Of a stretch of DNA of 5,337 bases, positions 5,045-5,337 are shown in pieces. The DNA is taken from the NCBI GenBank assembly GCA_937862675.1, contig CALMEC010000427.1, positions 1 to 5,337 on the forward strand, in the 5' to 3' direction. Within the stretch, counting starts at the first letter, position 1. The number at the start of each line of letters is the position of its first letter. Made by a program: the position numbers and the translations under genes. Under the pieces are notes generated by a model. It was not told where the DNA came from. It did no database searches and saw only the letters and a program-made list of their open reading frames with translations. Source of the DNA: an uncultured Actinomycetes bacterium (GTDB lineage: Bacteria; Actinomycetota; Thermoleophilia; Miltoncostaeales; Miltoncostaeaceae).

Positions 5045-5337
5045 TCAGACCGTCAGCACGATCTTGCCGATGGGCCGCGTGGCGAGGAAAGCATGGGCTG
5101 CCCCCGCCTGGTCGAGCGGGAAGGTCCTCGCCACATGGGGCGAGAGCTTCCCTGCATCGACCAGCTTGGCGAGTTCGACAAGGCCGTCGCGGTCGGGCGT
5201 CACGGACATGCGTTCAACACGGATGTTCCGTTCCTTTGCCCTCGTCCTGGAGGCGTCGTGGACGCCGAGCAGCGATACCAGGACGCCAACGTCACGCAGC
5301 ACTTTGAGCGATTCGTCGACATGGTCGCCGCCGATTG
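5045..5337 (-). CDS. MDR-family NAD(P)H oxidoreductase / quinone reductase-like (C-terminal part, truncated by window)
   Basis: The minus-strand frame is open to the right edge and ends at TGA (5045-5047), giving the last 96 residues of a family usually about 310-340 long. From the edge it reads IGGDHVDESLKVLRDVGVLV, which matches the D-x-I-G-G...L-x-x-G-G-x-x-V segment closing the Rossmann fold, then LVELAKLVDAGKLSPHVARTFPLDQAGAAHAFLATRPIGKIVLTV in continuous frame, the standard end of zeta-crystallin/Qor-like members. These enzymes reduce quinones or enones with NAD(P)H. The nucleotide-binding glycine motif and any zinc ligands lie outside, so the subfamily is open. A GTG at 5300-5302 is internal, not the start. 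It converges with the SciP part across the terminator. Confidence 0.85.
   Translation of the reverse strand, partial: IGGDHVDESLKVLRDVGVLVSLLGVHDASRTRAKERNIRVERMSVTPDRDGLVELAKLVDAGKLSPHVARTFPLDQAGAAHAFLATRPIGKIVLTV

Overview
The window joins two DNAs that look as if they come from different phyla. Positions 1 to about 4805 read as a high-GC actinobacterium, probably a Microbacteriaceae-like organism: strong G/C at third codon positions, GTG and TTG starts, stem-loop terminators without a T-run, a short lysine-tailed HU, and a Nudix-type N-terminus. From about 4805-4825 to the end the sequence reads as an alphaproteobacterium: the conserved part of SciP (DUF1153, a protein known only from Alphaproteobacteria), a terminator with a T-rich flank, and the tail of an MDR-family oxidoreductase. 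These assignments come from remembered family signatures, not from a search.

Layout, left to right. (1) 1-525, plus: C-terminal 174 residues of an alpha/beta hydrolase of the haloacetate/fluoroacetate dehalogenase type. (2) 522-1235, plus: an Amidase_3-like N-acetylmuramoyl-L-alanine amidase, overlapping gene 1 by ATGA. (3) A 26-base hairpin between convergent genes. (4) 1306-1599, minus: an HU-family nucleoid protein starting at TTG. (5) About 680 bases without a credible gene, holding several inverted repeats and weak promoter-like motifs. (6) 2277-3770 and 3763-4458, both minus: a sensor histidine kinase and its OmpR/PhoB-type response regulator, overlapping by 8 bases, with the regulator transcribed first. 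(7) 4459-4726: the control region between the regulator and a rightward ORF. It holds four 11-bp-phased CTG half-sites, a likely self-regulatory operator, and a -10 box placed for a leaderless rightward transcript. (8) 4727-4981, plus: an 84-residue open frame whose first ~30 residues are Nudix-like and whose remainder is SciP. (9) A perfect 14-bp terminator hairpin. (10) 5045-5337, minus: the C-terminal ~96 residues of an MDR oxidoreductase.

The regulator and kinase form a complete two-component module and probably control their own promoter through the repeats at 4500-4543. The hydrolase and amidase are translationally coupled, but no shared pathway is evident. The most notable feature is the in-frame chimera at about 4805-4825. 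The shared V-I-R-R coding stretch there looks like a microhomology breakpoint, so an assembly or library chimera is a simpler explanation than a new fusion gene. I see no undescribed defence or mobile system here, and no tRNA, rRNA, CRISPR array or insertion sequence.
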